DNA from: Acidobacteriota bacterium
Lineage (GTDB): Bacteria > Acidobacteriota > Blastocatellia > Pyrinomonadales > Pyrinomonadaceae
Reading direction: 5' to 3'
NCBI GenBank assembly: GCA_020200155.1
Contig: JAIVJG010000166.1
Span: forward strand, 1 to 51,760
Length of the DNA stretch: 51,760 bases
Part shown: positions 24,667-32,674 of the stretch, piece after piece
Layout of the letters: every line of letters begins with the position of its first letter
Numbering within the stretch: the stretch's first letter is position 1
The notes under the pieces: model-generated
Told to the model about the DNA's origin: nothing
The model's database searches: none
The model's input: only the letters and a program-made list of their open reading frames with translations
Made by a program: the position numbers and the translations under genes

Positions 24667-25728
24667 ATGGTTACTCAACGCAAACCCCGACCCAGCAAGT
24701 ACCTGACCGCGCCGATCCGCCCCGTGCAGGTTGATCGCGACCGCTCGGTGGCCGGGCTTCTGGAAAAGATGGAAGGCGCAGGCTTCGGTGCGCGCCAGTT
24801 GGCGGAGGCACATCGCATCTGGCTCGACATGCTCGGCGACAACACGACGATCATGGTCGCCGCTTCCGGCGCGCTGATCCCCGCCGGCATGCGCCGCCTG
24901 CTCGCCTACGTCATCAAGAACCGCTTCGTTGACGTGCTCGTCTGTTCCGGCTCGCTCCTCTTCCATGATCTCCACGAGACGCTCGGACGCCAGCACTACC
25001 AGTCTCACCCTTCAATGACGGATGCGGAGTTGGAGTCGGCGCAGATTGACCGCATGTGGGACGTGCTCGCCAGCGAAGAGGAATACCATGAGGCGAATGA
25101 GTGGGTCGGCGGCTTCGTCAACCAGATGGATCAGTCGCGCCCATACTCGACGCGCGAGTTCCTGCACATGCTCGGACGCGAACTGGCCGAGATCGCCACC
25201 GACGACGGCGTGCTCACCAGCGCCTACAAATCGCGCGTCCCTATCTTCTGCCCGACCATCGCCGACAGCGCCATCACCGTCGGCATCGCCGGCGCACGCT
25301 TCGAGAAGAAGAATTCTTTCTGCTTCGACATCGCGCAGGACGTGCTCGACATGATGCAGGTCGCGGCGCGTGCGCGCGTCACCGGCGTCATCAACATCGG
25401 CGGCGGCACCTCGCGCAGTTTCATACAACAGATGGAGCAGGCCACCAATATCATCAAGACGCCCGCGCGCGGCCACAAGTATGCGATTCAGATTGCGACC
25501 GACATGCCGCACCCCGGCGGGCGCTCAAGCCCACACGTCAACGACGAGGCGCTCATCTTCGGCAAACTTCAGCGCGGCGCGGCCACGGCTTACGTCAACT
25601 GCGACGCCACCATCGCGCTCCCGATCCTCATCACCTCGCTCTCGCAAACCGCTGCCAAGTACATGAAGGGCCGCAAGCGCCCGAATTTTACTTTCGCGGG
25701 GAAAGAGTTGACCGTCGAAGTGTCGTAA
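24667..25728 (+). CDS. speY: Deoxyhypusine synthase-family protein, probable homospermidine synthase
   Basis: A 353-residue member of the deoxyhypusine synthase family: GLLEKMEGAGFGARQLAEAH, WLDMLGDNTTIMVAASGALIPAGMRRLLAYVI (NAD-binding), LVCSGSLLFHDLHE, PIFCPTIADSAITVGI, INIGGGTSRSFIQQ and HVNDEALIFGKLQRGA, where Lys300 sits in the position of the catalytic lysine that forms the enzyme-butylimine. Bacteria lack eIF5A, so true deoxyhypusine formation is excluded. Homologues called SpeY (known from the cyanobacterium Anabaena) make homospermidine from putrescine. Position between speA and speB supports that role. It is separated from speA by a short ATCATTCATC-word spacer. Confidence 0.85.
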   Translation: MVTQRKPRPSKYLTAPIRPVQVDRDRSVAGLLEKMEGAGFGARQLAEAHRIWLDMLGDNTTIMVAASGALIPAGMRRLLAYVIKNRFVDVLVCSGSLLFHDLHETLGRQHYQSHPSMTDAELESAQIDRMWDVLASEEEYHEANEWVGGFVNQMDQSRPYSTREFLHMLGRELAEIATDDGVLTSAYKSRVPIFCPTIADSAITVGIAGARFEKKNSFCFDIAQDVLDMMQVAARARVTGVINIGGGTSRSFIQQMEQATNIIKTPARGHKYAIQIATDMPHPGGRSSPHVNDEALIFGKLQRGAATAYVNCDATIALPILITSLSQTAAKYMKGRKRPNFTFAGKELTVEVS

Positions 25729-25752
25729 GGGAAGCATAAGTCAGAAATCATT

Positions 25753-25801
25753 AGCTAGCAGTTAGTAGAAAACATCCACTAACTGCTGGCTGTTCCTTTT
25801 T
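25753..25801 (+). terminator. Terminator-like hairpin after speY
   Basis: AGCTAGCAGTTAGT (25753-25766) pairs with ACTAACTGCTGGCT (25778-25791) with one mismatch around an 11-base loop, followed by GTTCCTTTTT. It could end the speA-speY transcript or attenuate read-through to speB, whose start is 79 bases further on. Related words (GGCTATTGGCTACTG) occur at 25850-25866. Confidence 0.65.
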
Positions 25802-25879
25802 AGACGCCAGCGCGAAGCAGATGCGGACATTCGCGCGCATCTACTGACTATCGGCTATTGGCTACTGTATACTTTTTCT

Positions 25880-26803
25880 ATGTCCGAATCAGCACATCTT
25901 CCGGTGAACTTCGGCGGCATCGCCGAGGAGGAATTTTCGAGTTTCGACCGTGCGCGCGTGCTCGTGTGGCCGGTCTCTTATGAGGGCACTGTCTCTTACG
26001 GAACGGGGACGGGGCGCGGGGCGGAGGCGATCATCGAAGCCTCGCGCAACATGGAACTCTACGATGAGGAGACGGACGCGGAGGTCTATCGCCTCGGTAT
26101 TCACACGCTCGACGTGACGCCGCCCGCCGAGCCGCCCGAAGCGATGATGAAGGGATTGCTGGCGAAGGCGCGCGAGCTGGTGGCGACAGACAAATTCGTC
26201 TGCATGATCGGCGGCGAGCATTCGGTGAGCGCGCCCGTCATCCGCGCGCACGCGGAGAAATACGAGAATCTTTCCGTCTTACAGATAGACGCGCACGCCG
26301 ACTTGCGAGACACCTACGACGGCACGCCGCACTCGCACGCCTCGATCATGGCGCGCGTCACGCGTGATTTGAAACTGCCGTCCGTACAGGTCGGCATTCG
26401 TTCGATCTCGGCGGAAGAAGCTCGCGCGATTGACACGCTCCCGACGCGCATCTTCTGGGCGAAGGACATCGTGGGGCGCACCGACTGGTGGGACGAGGCC
26501 GTCGAGGGGCTGACGGAGAACGTCTACCTGACCGTGGACATTGACGGACTCGACCCGTCGCTCGTCGCGCAGACGGGCACGCCGGAGCCGGGGGGCCTCG
26601 GCTGGTACGAAGTCATCGGTCTCATTCGCACGCTCGCGCGCAAGCGGCGCGTCGTCGGCATGGACTTGACCGAGTACTCATACGTCGAGGGCTTCGACGC
26701 CTCGGCGTTTCTCTGCGCGAAGTTGATCTACAAATCGCTGGCCTTCATCTTTGAAGACCGGACTGAGCGCGTGCGCGGCAAGTCGCAGGGCGCACGCGTG
26801 TAA
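25880..26803 (+). CDS. speB: Agmatinase (ureohydrolase family)
   Basis: A 307-residue ureohydrolase hydrolysing agmatine to putrescine and urea. The binuclear manganese site is complete: IGGEHSVS, DAHADLRD and DIDGLDPS, with SHASIM and MDLTEYSYVEGFD forming the substrate pocket. The N-terminus (VNFGGI...VLVWPVSYEGTVSYGTGTGRGAEAIIEAS) is the usual agmatinase substrate-entry region. The position after speA and speY argues for agmatine rather than arginine, guanidinobutyrate or formiminoglutamate; a role on N-aminopropylagmatine is an alternative used by some thermophiles. A TATACT box lies 13 bases before the ATG, so it may also have its own promoter. Confidence 0.92.
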   Translation: MSESAHLPVNFGGIAEEEFSSFDRARVLVWPVSYEGTVSYGTGTGRGAEAIIEASRNMELYDEETDAEVYRLGIHTLDVTPPAEPPEAMMKGLLAKARELVATDKFVCMIGGEHSVSAPVIRAHAEKYENLSVLQIDAHADLRDTYDGTPHSHASIMARVTRDLKLPSVQVGIRSISAEEARAIDTLPTRIFWAKDIVGRTDWWDEAVEGLTENVYLTVDIDGLDPSLVAQTGTPEPGGLGWYEVIGLIRTLARKRRVVGMDLTEYSYVEGFDASAFLCAKLIYKSLAFIFEDRTERVRGKSQGARV

Positions 26804-26976
26804 ACTGGTCTCTTAAATCACGCCGGAAGCACGGGGCGCGGCTCGTTCGTCTTGACGACAGGCGGAGTCGGGTGTAGATTTCAATGCGCATACGGCCCTG
26901 GTCGAGATATTTCCTTTACGATCTCCGTCACAGACCGTCAATTCTACTGTCCCAAGCAACCTAACAGGAGTACCCC

Positions 26977-29004
26977 GTGAAACTCGCAAACACATCCCGC
27001 ATCTCGTTAATCATCAGCCTTCTCATGTTGCTCCCACTTTGCATCACACAGAGCGGCTCGGCGCAAATACGAAACACAGCTAAGCGGAACGCCGTCGAGG
27101 CCGAACAAACCCCGGTCGTGAACGCGCGGATGCCAACCGCAACTGTTGCCGATGAAGCGGCAGGCACCGCCGGCGCGACGAGCGTGGATGAGCCTGGGCC
27201 GCCGAGCGCCCCGCAGTCATTCTCGAACACGACGCCCATCACCATCACAGACTGCCCCAGCCCCTGCCCGGCGTCGGGACAAGCGGCCTCCGTCTATCCC
27301 TCGAACATTGTTGTCGCGGGCGTTACCACCCCTACGGTCGAGCGCGTCTCGGTGACGCTCAACGGCTTCTCTCACACCTTCCCCTCGGACGTGGACATGC
27401 TGCTCGTCTCGCCTTCGGGACGCAAGGTGGTCATCATGTCCGACTTCGGCGCAGGCGCTCCCGGCGCGAACAATATCAACTTAACGCTCGACGACTACGC
27501 GGCGACGCCCGTGCCCTCAACCGTCACCGGCAACACAGGCTTCCCCTTCGTCACCGGCTCGTATCGCCCGTCGAATTCAGGCACGACGGATGTGTTCCCC
27601 GCGCCCGCGCCCGCCAGCCCGTACACTTACACGATGTCGGCCTTCAACGGCGACACGCCGAACGGCACGTGGAGCCTCTACATCATTGACGACGCGAACC
27701 TCGACGGCGGCAGCATATCGGGCGGCTGGACGATCACCTTCGACACGCGGCCACCCGCGCCGACCGCAGGGCAGATACTCGTCAGCGAGTTCCGCACGCG
27801 CGGCCTCGGCACAGCGCCGCCCACGTCCGACGGCAGCGCCGACGAGTTTATCGAACTCTACAACAACACCGACTCAAGCATCACCATCATAGACGCCCTC
27901 CCCGGCGCAGACCCGACCTTGCCGACCGGCGCGGGCTGGCGTTTCAGCGTCGCACAGGGAGCGGCGGAAACGACCTTCCTCGTGCTGCCGCAAACGCTCT
28001 CGACGGCGGGGCCGCTGGCGATCCCGGCGCGCGGCCATTTCCTCGTCACGACGCAACCAACAACGCCGTCTCCAGCGGGTAACACCTACAGTCTCGCCTC
28101 ATATCCGACCGGCACAGGCTTCACGGCGAGCGGCTCTGCGAACGTCTCAATCAACCCGGCGGTGGCCTCCGGCTTTATCCCCGACGACGCAGGTATCGCC
28201 ATCTTCAGCACAGCCAATGCGCTCACGACCAACCGGCTCGACTCGGTCGGCTTCAGTTCGGTGACGAACCCCGATTACAAGGAAGGCACAGGGTTGTCGC
28301 CCGCGACGGGCATCACCACTGCCTCGCAGCATAGCTGGGTACGCAGGTCTCAGACGGTCGCACCGGGCAGACCCATTGACAGCAACAACAACGCGAATGA
28401 TTTCGTGCTGGTCGAAACCTCCGGCGCGATTCTCAACGGCGTGCAGTCTGTACTTGGTGCGCCCGGCCCGGAGAGAGGCCCGTCCGCCACCGCCTACACC
28501 ACCACCAGCGCCCCGATTGGCAAAAGCAACAGTGAGATGCCCGCTACCCTCGTTGACATACAGCAGCCATCGTCGGCAGCGCCCAATCGCGTGCGCAGTT
28601 TCACGCCCGTCACCAACGGCTCGCAGGGCACGCTCGCCATCCGGCGCTGCTTCACCAACAACACCGGCCAGATAGTGCTCGCCTTGCGCTATCGCGTCAT
28701 TGACATCACGACGTTCGGCAACACGGTTGCCGGTCAGGCCGACCTGCGTGTCTTGAACTCGGCGCTTCAAACCATCACGCTGACCGACGCCTCAAGCGTC
28801 AACTTGCAGGCGTTGACGCTGCAAACTCCGCCCACACAGGCGAACGGCGGCGGACTCAACAGCAGCCTTGCAGAAGGCGTGATTACGACGACCGCGCCGC
28901 TCGCAGCCGGAGCCACCACCTGCACTCAATTCACGCTCGGAGTGCAGCAGACGGGCACCTTCCGCTTCATCGTTATCGTTGAAGCAAACCCCAAGGTGCC
29001 TTAA
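26977..29004 (+). CDS. Large secreted protein with P-like and lamin-tail domains
   Basis: A 675-residue protein starting at GTG after AGGAG. The signal peptide (ISLIISLLMLLPLCITQSGSAQ) is followed by a Thr/Ala-rich linker. Residues about 85-255 form a proprotein-convertase P-like beta domain: VERVSVTLNGFSHTFPSDVDMLLVSPSGRKVVIMSDFG ... FNGDTPNGTWSLYIIDDANLDGGSISGGWTITFDT. Residues about 265-440 match the lamin-tail (LTD) fold: ILVSEFRTRG...DEFIELYNNTDSSITI...LVTTQPTTPSPAGN. The remainder is beta-rich and unassigned. No protease catalytic domain is present, so this is a binding or surface protein rather than a peptidase. It is monocistronic and ends at a strong terminator. Confidence 0.8.
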   Translation: MKLANTSRISLIISLLMLLPLCITQSGSAQIRNTAKRNAVEAEQTPVVNARMPTATVADEAAGTAGATSVDEPGPPSAPQSFSNTTPITITDCPSPCPASGQAASVYPSNIVVAGVTTPTVERVSVTLNGFSHTFPSDVDMLLVSPSGRKVVIMSDFGAGAPGANNINLTLDDYAATPVPSTVTGNTGFPFVTGSYRPSNSGTTDVFPAPAPASPYTYTMSAFNGDTPNGTWSLYIIDDANLDGGSISGGWTITFDTRPPAPTAGQILVSEFRTRGLGTAPPTSDGSADEFIELYNNTDSSITIIDALPGADPTLPTGAGWRFSVAQGAAETTFLVLPQTLSTAGPLAIPARGHFLVTTQPTTPSPAGNTYSLASYPTGTGFTASGSANVSINPAVASGFIPDDAGIAIFSTANALTTNRLDSVGFSSVTNPDYKEGTGLSPATGITTASQHSWVRRSQTVAPGRPIDSNNNANDFVLVETSGAILNGVQSVLGAPGPERGPSATAYTTTSAPIGKSNSEMPATLVDIQQPSSAAPNRVRSFTPVTNGSQGTLAIRRCFTNNTGQIVLALRYRVIDITTFGNTVAGQADLRVLNSALQTITLTDASSVNLQALTLQTPPTQANGGGLNSSLAEGVITTTAPLAAGATTCTQFTLGVQQTGTFRFIVIVEANPKVP

Positions 29005-29041
29005 CGACGGGCTGGCGTGTCCAGACCTGTTTTGACAAGCA

Positions 29042-29086
29042 AGAGCGCCCGCCGGATTAACGTCCGGCGGGCGCTCTCGGTTTTTG
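29042..29086 (+). terminator. Strong rho-independent terminator
   Basis: A perfect 15-bp stem, AGAGCGCCCGCCGGA (29042-29056) with TCCGGCGGGCGCTCT (29063-29077), a 6-base loop TTAACG, then CGGTTTTT. It directly follows the secreted P-domain protein. Confidence 0.93.
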
Positions 29087-29090
29087 GAAC

Positions 29091-29171
29091 TCTTGTCAGA
29101 ACCGCCTGCGGTAGCGGGCGGGTGCTATCAACGTAGAGACCCGCCCGCTACCGCAGGCGGTTCTGACAAGA
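29091..29171. repeat. Perfect 33-bp inverted repeat, REP-like
   Basis: Left arm 29091-29123 and right arm 29139-29171 are exact reverse complements around a 15-base loop. The core is CCGCCTGCGGTAGCGGGCGG. The length, GC-rich GTAG core and intergenic position resemble REP/REPIN elements mobilised by RAYT transposases. It starts 5 bases after the terminator above. No RAYT gene is visible in this window. Confidence 0.88.
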
Positions 29172-29213
29172 AGAAACGCGCCTCGCAGCGTCGCCTCCAG
29201 TTGAGAATGCCTC

Positions 29214-30038
29214 TCACACCAGCCACTGAAGCACATCATCGCCCGTCTCGCGTGCGCCGCCGACGACACGTATGAAGTAATCTTCGAGAGACATCAAGCC
29301 GCGCGCGTCGTGTCCGTCACCCTCGACGGCGATGCCGCGCCGCAGTTCGTCGAGCGCGCCTGCGGCGACGAGCCGGCCCTCGCTGATGATCGCGATGTCC
29401 GTGCAGAGCCGCTCGATGATTTCGAGTACGTGCGAGGTGAGGAAAACCGTCAGGCCGCGCGAGGTCAGGCGCGACAGCAAGTCTTTCAACGTCCGCGAGG
29501 CGACGGCGTCCACGCCCTCGAACGGCTCGTCGAGGAAGAGGATTTCAGGGCGGTGTATGAGCGCGCAGGCGAGCGAGAGTTTCTTCTTCATGCCGTGCGA
29601 GTATTCGACGACCAGCTTGCGCGGATCAGTGTCCAGTTCCATCAACACCAGCAACTCACGCGCGCGTTCGGCGATGTCTTCGCGCGTGAGGTTGTACATG
29701 CGCCCTGTGAAGGCGAGCATCTCCGCGCCCGTCAGACGCTCGAAGAGGTTGAGGTCTTCGGGCACGACGCCGATGCGCCGCTTGATTTCGAGCGCGTCGG
29801 AGGCAATGTCTCGACCGAGCACGCGTATGCGCCCGCCCGTCGGCGCGAGCAGTCCCGTCAGCATCTTGATGGTGGTTGATTTGCCTGCCCCGTTCGGCCC
29901 AAGGAAGCCGAAGAACTGCCCGCCCTCGACGCGCAAATTGACGTGATCCACGGCGGTGAAGTCGCCGAAGCGCCGGACGAGGTCGAAAGTCTCGACGACC
30001 GGCACGCGCGACTGCGCGGCGGAAGCGTCTCTGTTCAT
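29214..30038 (-). CDS. ABC transporter ATP-binding protein without adjacent permease
   Basis: A 274-residue ATPase of the ABC-2 export type. Walker A is GPNGAGKSTT, then GLLAPTGGRIRVLG, the signature YSHGMKKKLSLA, Walker B EILFLDEP and the H-loop VFLTSHVLE. The start is ATG 30038; an in-frame TTG lies two codons upstream. The C-terminus lacks any ligand-binding domain. Pairs of this class normally have a membrane subunit next door, but none is encoded within several kb on either side, so the permease must be elsewhere. The substrate is unknown. Confidence 0.88.
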   Translation of the reverse strand: MNRDASAAQSRVPVVETFDLVRRFGDFTAVDHVNLRVEGGQFFGFLGPNGAGKSTTIKMLTGLLAPTGGRIRVLGRDIASDALEIKRRIGVVPEDLNLFERLTGAEMLAFTGRMYNLTREDIAERARELLVLMELDTDPRKLVVEYSHGMKKKLSLACALIHRPEILFLDEPFEGVDAVASRTLKDLLSRLTSRGLTVFLTSHVLEIIERLCTDIAIISEGRLVAAGALDELRRGIAVEGDGHDARGLMSLEDYFIRVVGGARETGDDVLQWLV

Positions 30039-30239
30039 AATCAACTTTGTACGCGCGGCGCATGCGGGCGGTCAAGCAAGCATAAGGAGATGGATTGAGC
30101 GGCTGAACATATAGCAAACATTTCCAGTGTAGAGTCTGCTGGTTGTTCCGGGTGCTTCTCGCTCGACACGGCTGAATTTGGGCGTTATGCTGCCGGTATC
30201 AAGCTTAGTTCGCGGATTAACTTGCAGGAGGTTACGCTA

Positions 30240-30551
30240 ATGGGGTTCTTTTCCAAGCTTAGGAAAGTGGTGGACGGGATAGATAAAGGGGCCGTGATAG
30301 CCGCCGCCACACTGCCGGGTAAGTCCGGCCAAGTCGCGGGTGATGTCGCGCAGACGGCGGGCGTCGTCACCGCCATCGTCCAGCAGATTCAAGCCAAACC
30401 CGCGTCGGAAGTCGCGCCCGCCGAGGCGCAGAAAAAAGCGACGCTCGTCACCGCCGTCGCCGTGGACGATCACGAGCAGCGCATGCTTGAACTGGAGAAG
30501 ACTATCCAGCAACTCCAGTCTAAGCTGTCTGCCCAACCCGCAAAACCGTAA
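30240..30551 (+). CDS. Small protein with C-terminal coiled coil, unknown
   Basis: A 103-residue protein. I choose ATG 30240 because GCAGGAGG lies just before it. The N-terminus MGFFSKLRKVVDGIDKGAVIAAATLPG is amphipathic, a Gly/Ala/Val stretch follows, and the C-terminus (DDHEQRMLELEKTIQQLQSKLS) is a short coiled coil. There is no signal peptide. I do not recognise a family. It stands alone, divergent from the ABC ATPase gene. Confidence 0.6.
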   Translation: MGFFSKLRKVVDGIDKGAVIAAATLPGKSGQVAGDVAQTAGVVTAIVQQIQAKPASEVAPAEAQKKATLVTAVAVDDHEQRMLELEKTIQQLQSKLSAQPAKP

Positions 30552-30879
30552 GACGCATGCCGCATTTTTCGACGCAAGGTTTCGAGCAGCATTAACGCCC
30601 CTATGAGGACGCTGTCGTGAAACTGAACTGTCCTGAGTGAGCGGAATCGAGGCGCACAGGGTCAGATTAAGTGCGAACTGGCAGGCTCTGGCCCAATGAA
30701 CCTCCTCGATTGCGGCGTGACTATATGCCAAAACCCTCACACCGTCGAGTTGGACTTTTCATCAAAGCCCAATCTAACAATCGCTTGCAGCATACCGCCA
30801 ATCAGCGAGTCTTTTATCATTCAAAGGCAGCAGGCGGCGGTTGATACTTCGGCGTTATTCTGCTTCGCGTGCAACGGCT
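30552..30879. other. Non-coding gap, nothing recognised
   Basis: These 328 bases lie between two convergent genes. They contain no ORF with sensible codon use, no terminator-like hairpin with a T-run and no known RNA motif. The base composition (about half AT) is lower in GC than the surrounding genes. Confidence 0.5.
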
Positions 30880-32463
30880 CTAGTGCATATGAAAAGGCCC
30901 GCCGTGAGCTTCCGGCGGCAGGTCTGTGCGGGTCGAGTCCTGTACGACCTCGTGCATCTCAAGCACGTTCGGCTTCGGGTAGGCGTCCTTCGGCAGCGTG
31001 CCTGACTGTGCGTGGCCTTTGGCGAAGGCGTCGGAGCGCACCCAGTTGAGAAAGTCCTGACGGCTGTTCCAGACGGTGAAGACAACGTAGGGGTCGCCCT
31101 CGTTGACGGGGCGCAAGACCTGATTGGAAACGAAGCCGGGCATGTTGTCCACGAGTCCGGCGCGCTCGCGGAATCTGAAGGCTGTGGAGCTGGCGCGGCT
31201 GGCGTTGCCGTGTGTGGCGGCGAGGCGGATGAAGCGGCTGAATACGGTCGCGCCGTAGTAGTAGCCGTCGCAGAGGCTGACCAGCACGTCCGCTGTGTGG
31301 CGCACGCGCGTGGCGTAGAGCGCGTCGTAGAGATTCGCGAGCGCATCCGGATAAGCGTGCGCGGTGGCGGTGCGCGCGAGCCAAGCGGCGTCCGTTGCAA
31401 AGCCCTGACCGTCAAGCTCGAAACTTTCATCGAGCGCACGCATCGTCGGCGCGAGTCCGAGCGGGTCGCCGCTCACTGGTTGATAACGATAAAGCTGCCC
31501 GCGCGCGTCTTCCTTTCGCACAATGCGCGCACGCCCGCGCGCGCCTTCCACGATCACGCCGCCCGCTTCGTCGCGCCGCAGGCTGAAGTCCACGCCTTCG
31601 AGAGTCGCCAGCGCCGAGGCGAGTTCGCTGCGGTCTGTCTCTTCGCCGCAGAAGATGGCGGCATAGCCGATGAGTCCGAAGGCCGGAGCGGCGATGCGTC
31701 GGCGACCCTTGAGGCGTCCGCGCAGAGGATTGGCGAACTCGTAGCCGCAGCCGCGCAGGTGTGTCTGTAAATGAACGCGCCGCTGCTCTCCGATGCACAT
31801 GCCGTGATCTGAAAACAGCACGATCTCTGTCTCGTCGCCGCACGCCTTCCTTATCTCGTGCAGGATGACATCGAGCGAGCGCAACGCCACTTCCAGACGT
31901 TCCGGCCCGCGTATGTGGAGCAGGCCGTCCGTGCCTTTGAGGAACGCAAAGAAATCTCTGTGCTGCGGCGCGTTGAGAAAGCGTTCGCGGAAGCGACGCA
32001 TGTCTGCGCGCCAGATTGTTTCCGGCGCGACGTAGATGAGGAACTCGAAGGGCAGCGGCTCCTGATAATCGAGTTCGTCCATGTAAGTGGAAGGAATTTT
32101 CTCAGGCGTGCGCCGCCCGACATACTTGAAGACGCCGCCGCGCAACTCACGCGCATCACGGTCGAAGTAGAAACTTTCATAACCGACGGGCGCGGAGGCT
32201 TCGAGCATCTGCGAGAGCGCGATGTTCGTCATCGTCGGAAACGGCGAGAGCAGGCGCGACGGTTCATTGAAGCCATCGAACAATCCGCGCGACTTCGCCG
32301 CCGTGATGATTTCAAACGGCACGCCGTCGAGACACAACAGCAGACGGCGCGGACGCGCCTGCACGATCTTCTGTGACGATGCCGCGCGGCTCTCCACCTG
32401 CGACTTTTCGGCGTGCGCCGCCAGCCGTATCTCGAATCCGTGCGAGGGACACCATTCACTCAT
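30880..32463 (-). CDS. Alkaline-phosphatase-superfamily protein fused to a truncated ABM domain
   Basis: A 527-residue chimera. Residues about 38-429 are an AP-superfamily (type I phosphodiesterase/nucleotide pyrophosphatase-like) enzyme: RRLLLCLDGVPFEII, the nucleophile threonine region SPFPTMTNIAL, TDGLLHIRG and EIVLFSDHGM. From residue 430 the chain changes to RFRERAGLVDNMPGFVSNQVLRPVNEGDPYVVFTVWNSRQDFLNWVRSDAFAKGH, the antibiotic-biosynthesis-monooxygenase domain of HmoA/IsdG-type heme oxygenases, missing its first 20 or so residues (first beta strand). The AP part also stops before its usual C-terminus. The join therefore looks like a deletion that fused two neighbouring genes in frame, rather than a designed two-domain enzyme. 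The AP substrate is unknown. Confidence 0.8.
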   Translation of the reverse strand: MSEWCPSHGFEIRLAAHAEKSQVESRAASSQKIVQARPRRLLLCLDGVPFEIITAAKSRGLFDGFNEPSRLLSPFPTMTNIALSQMLEASAPVGYESFYFDRDARELRGGVFKYVGRRTPEKIPSTYMDELDYQEPLPFEFLIYVAPETIWRADMRRFRERFLNAPQHRDFFAFLKGTDGLLHIRGPERLEVALRSLDVILHEIRKACGDETEIVLFSDHGMCIGEQRRVHLQTHLRGCGYEFANPLRGRLKGRRRIAAPAFGLIGYAAIFCGEETDRSELASALATLEGVDFSLRRDEAGGVIVEGARGRARIVRKEDARGQLYRYQPVSGDPLGLAPTMRALDESFELDGQGFATDAAWLARTATAHAYPDALANLYDALYATRVRHTADVLVSLCDGYYYGATVFSRFIRLAATHGNASRASSTAFRFRERAGLVDNMPGFVSNQVLRPVNEGDPYVVFTVWNSRQDFLNWVRSDAFAKGHAQSGTLPKDAYPKPNVLEMHEVVQDSTRTDLPPEAHGGPFHMH

Positions 32464-32509
32464 TGGCTCTTACCATTGATCCGTTAGCTCAAGTGTGCGC
32501 GGAAGAATA

Positions 32510-32658
32510 ATTAACAGGGATGGACAGGATGGGAGGCAAATGCGGAATGATGTCTGATGAATGAATAGAAGCCCGACGCCTTTTCTCCATTCATCATTGC
32601 GGCATTCATCGCTCATCATTTCTTCTTTTATCCTGTCTATCCGTCCATCCCTGTTAAT
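32510..32658. repeat. Second composite palindrome (GGATGGACAGGAT type)
   Basis: Outer arms ATTAACAGGGATGGA (32510-32524) and TCCATCCCTGTTAAT (32644-32658) are perfect complements. The pairing continues imperfectly through CAGGAT/ATCCTG and an inner pair based on GCGGAATGATG and CATTCATCGCTCATCATT. It shares architecture and words with the element at 6562-6719. Confidence 0.85.
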
Positions 32659-32674
32659 TTCTTTCTGTCCGGGT

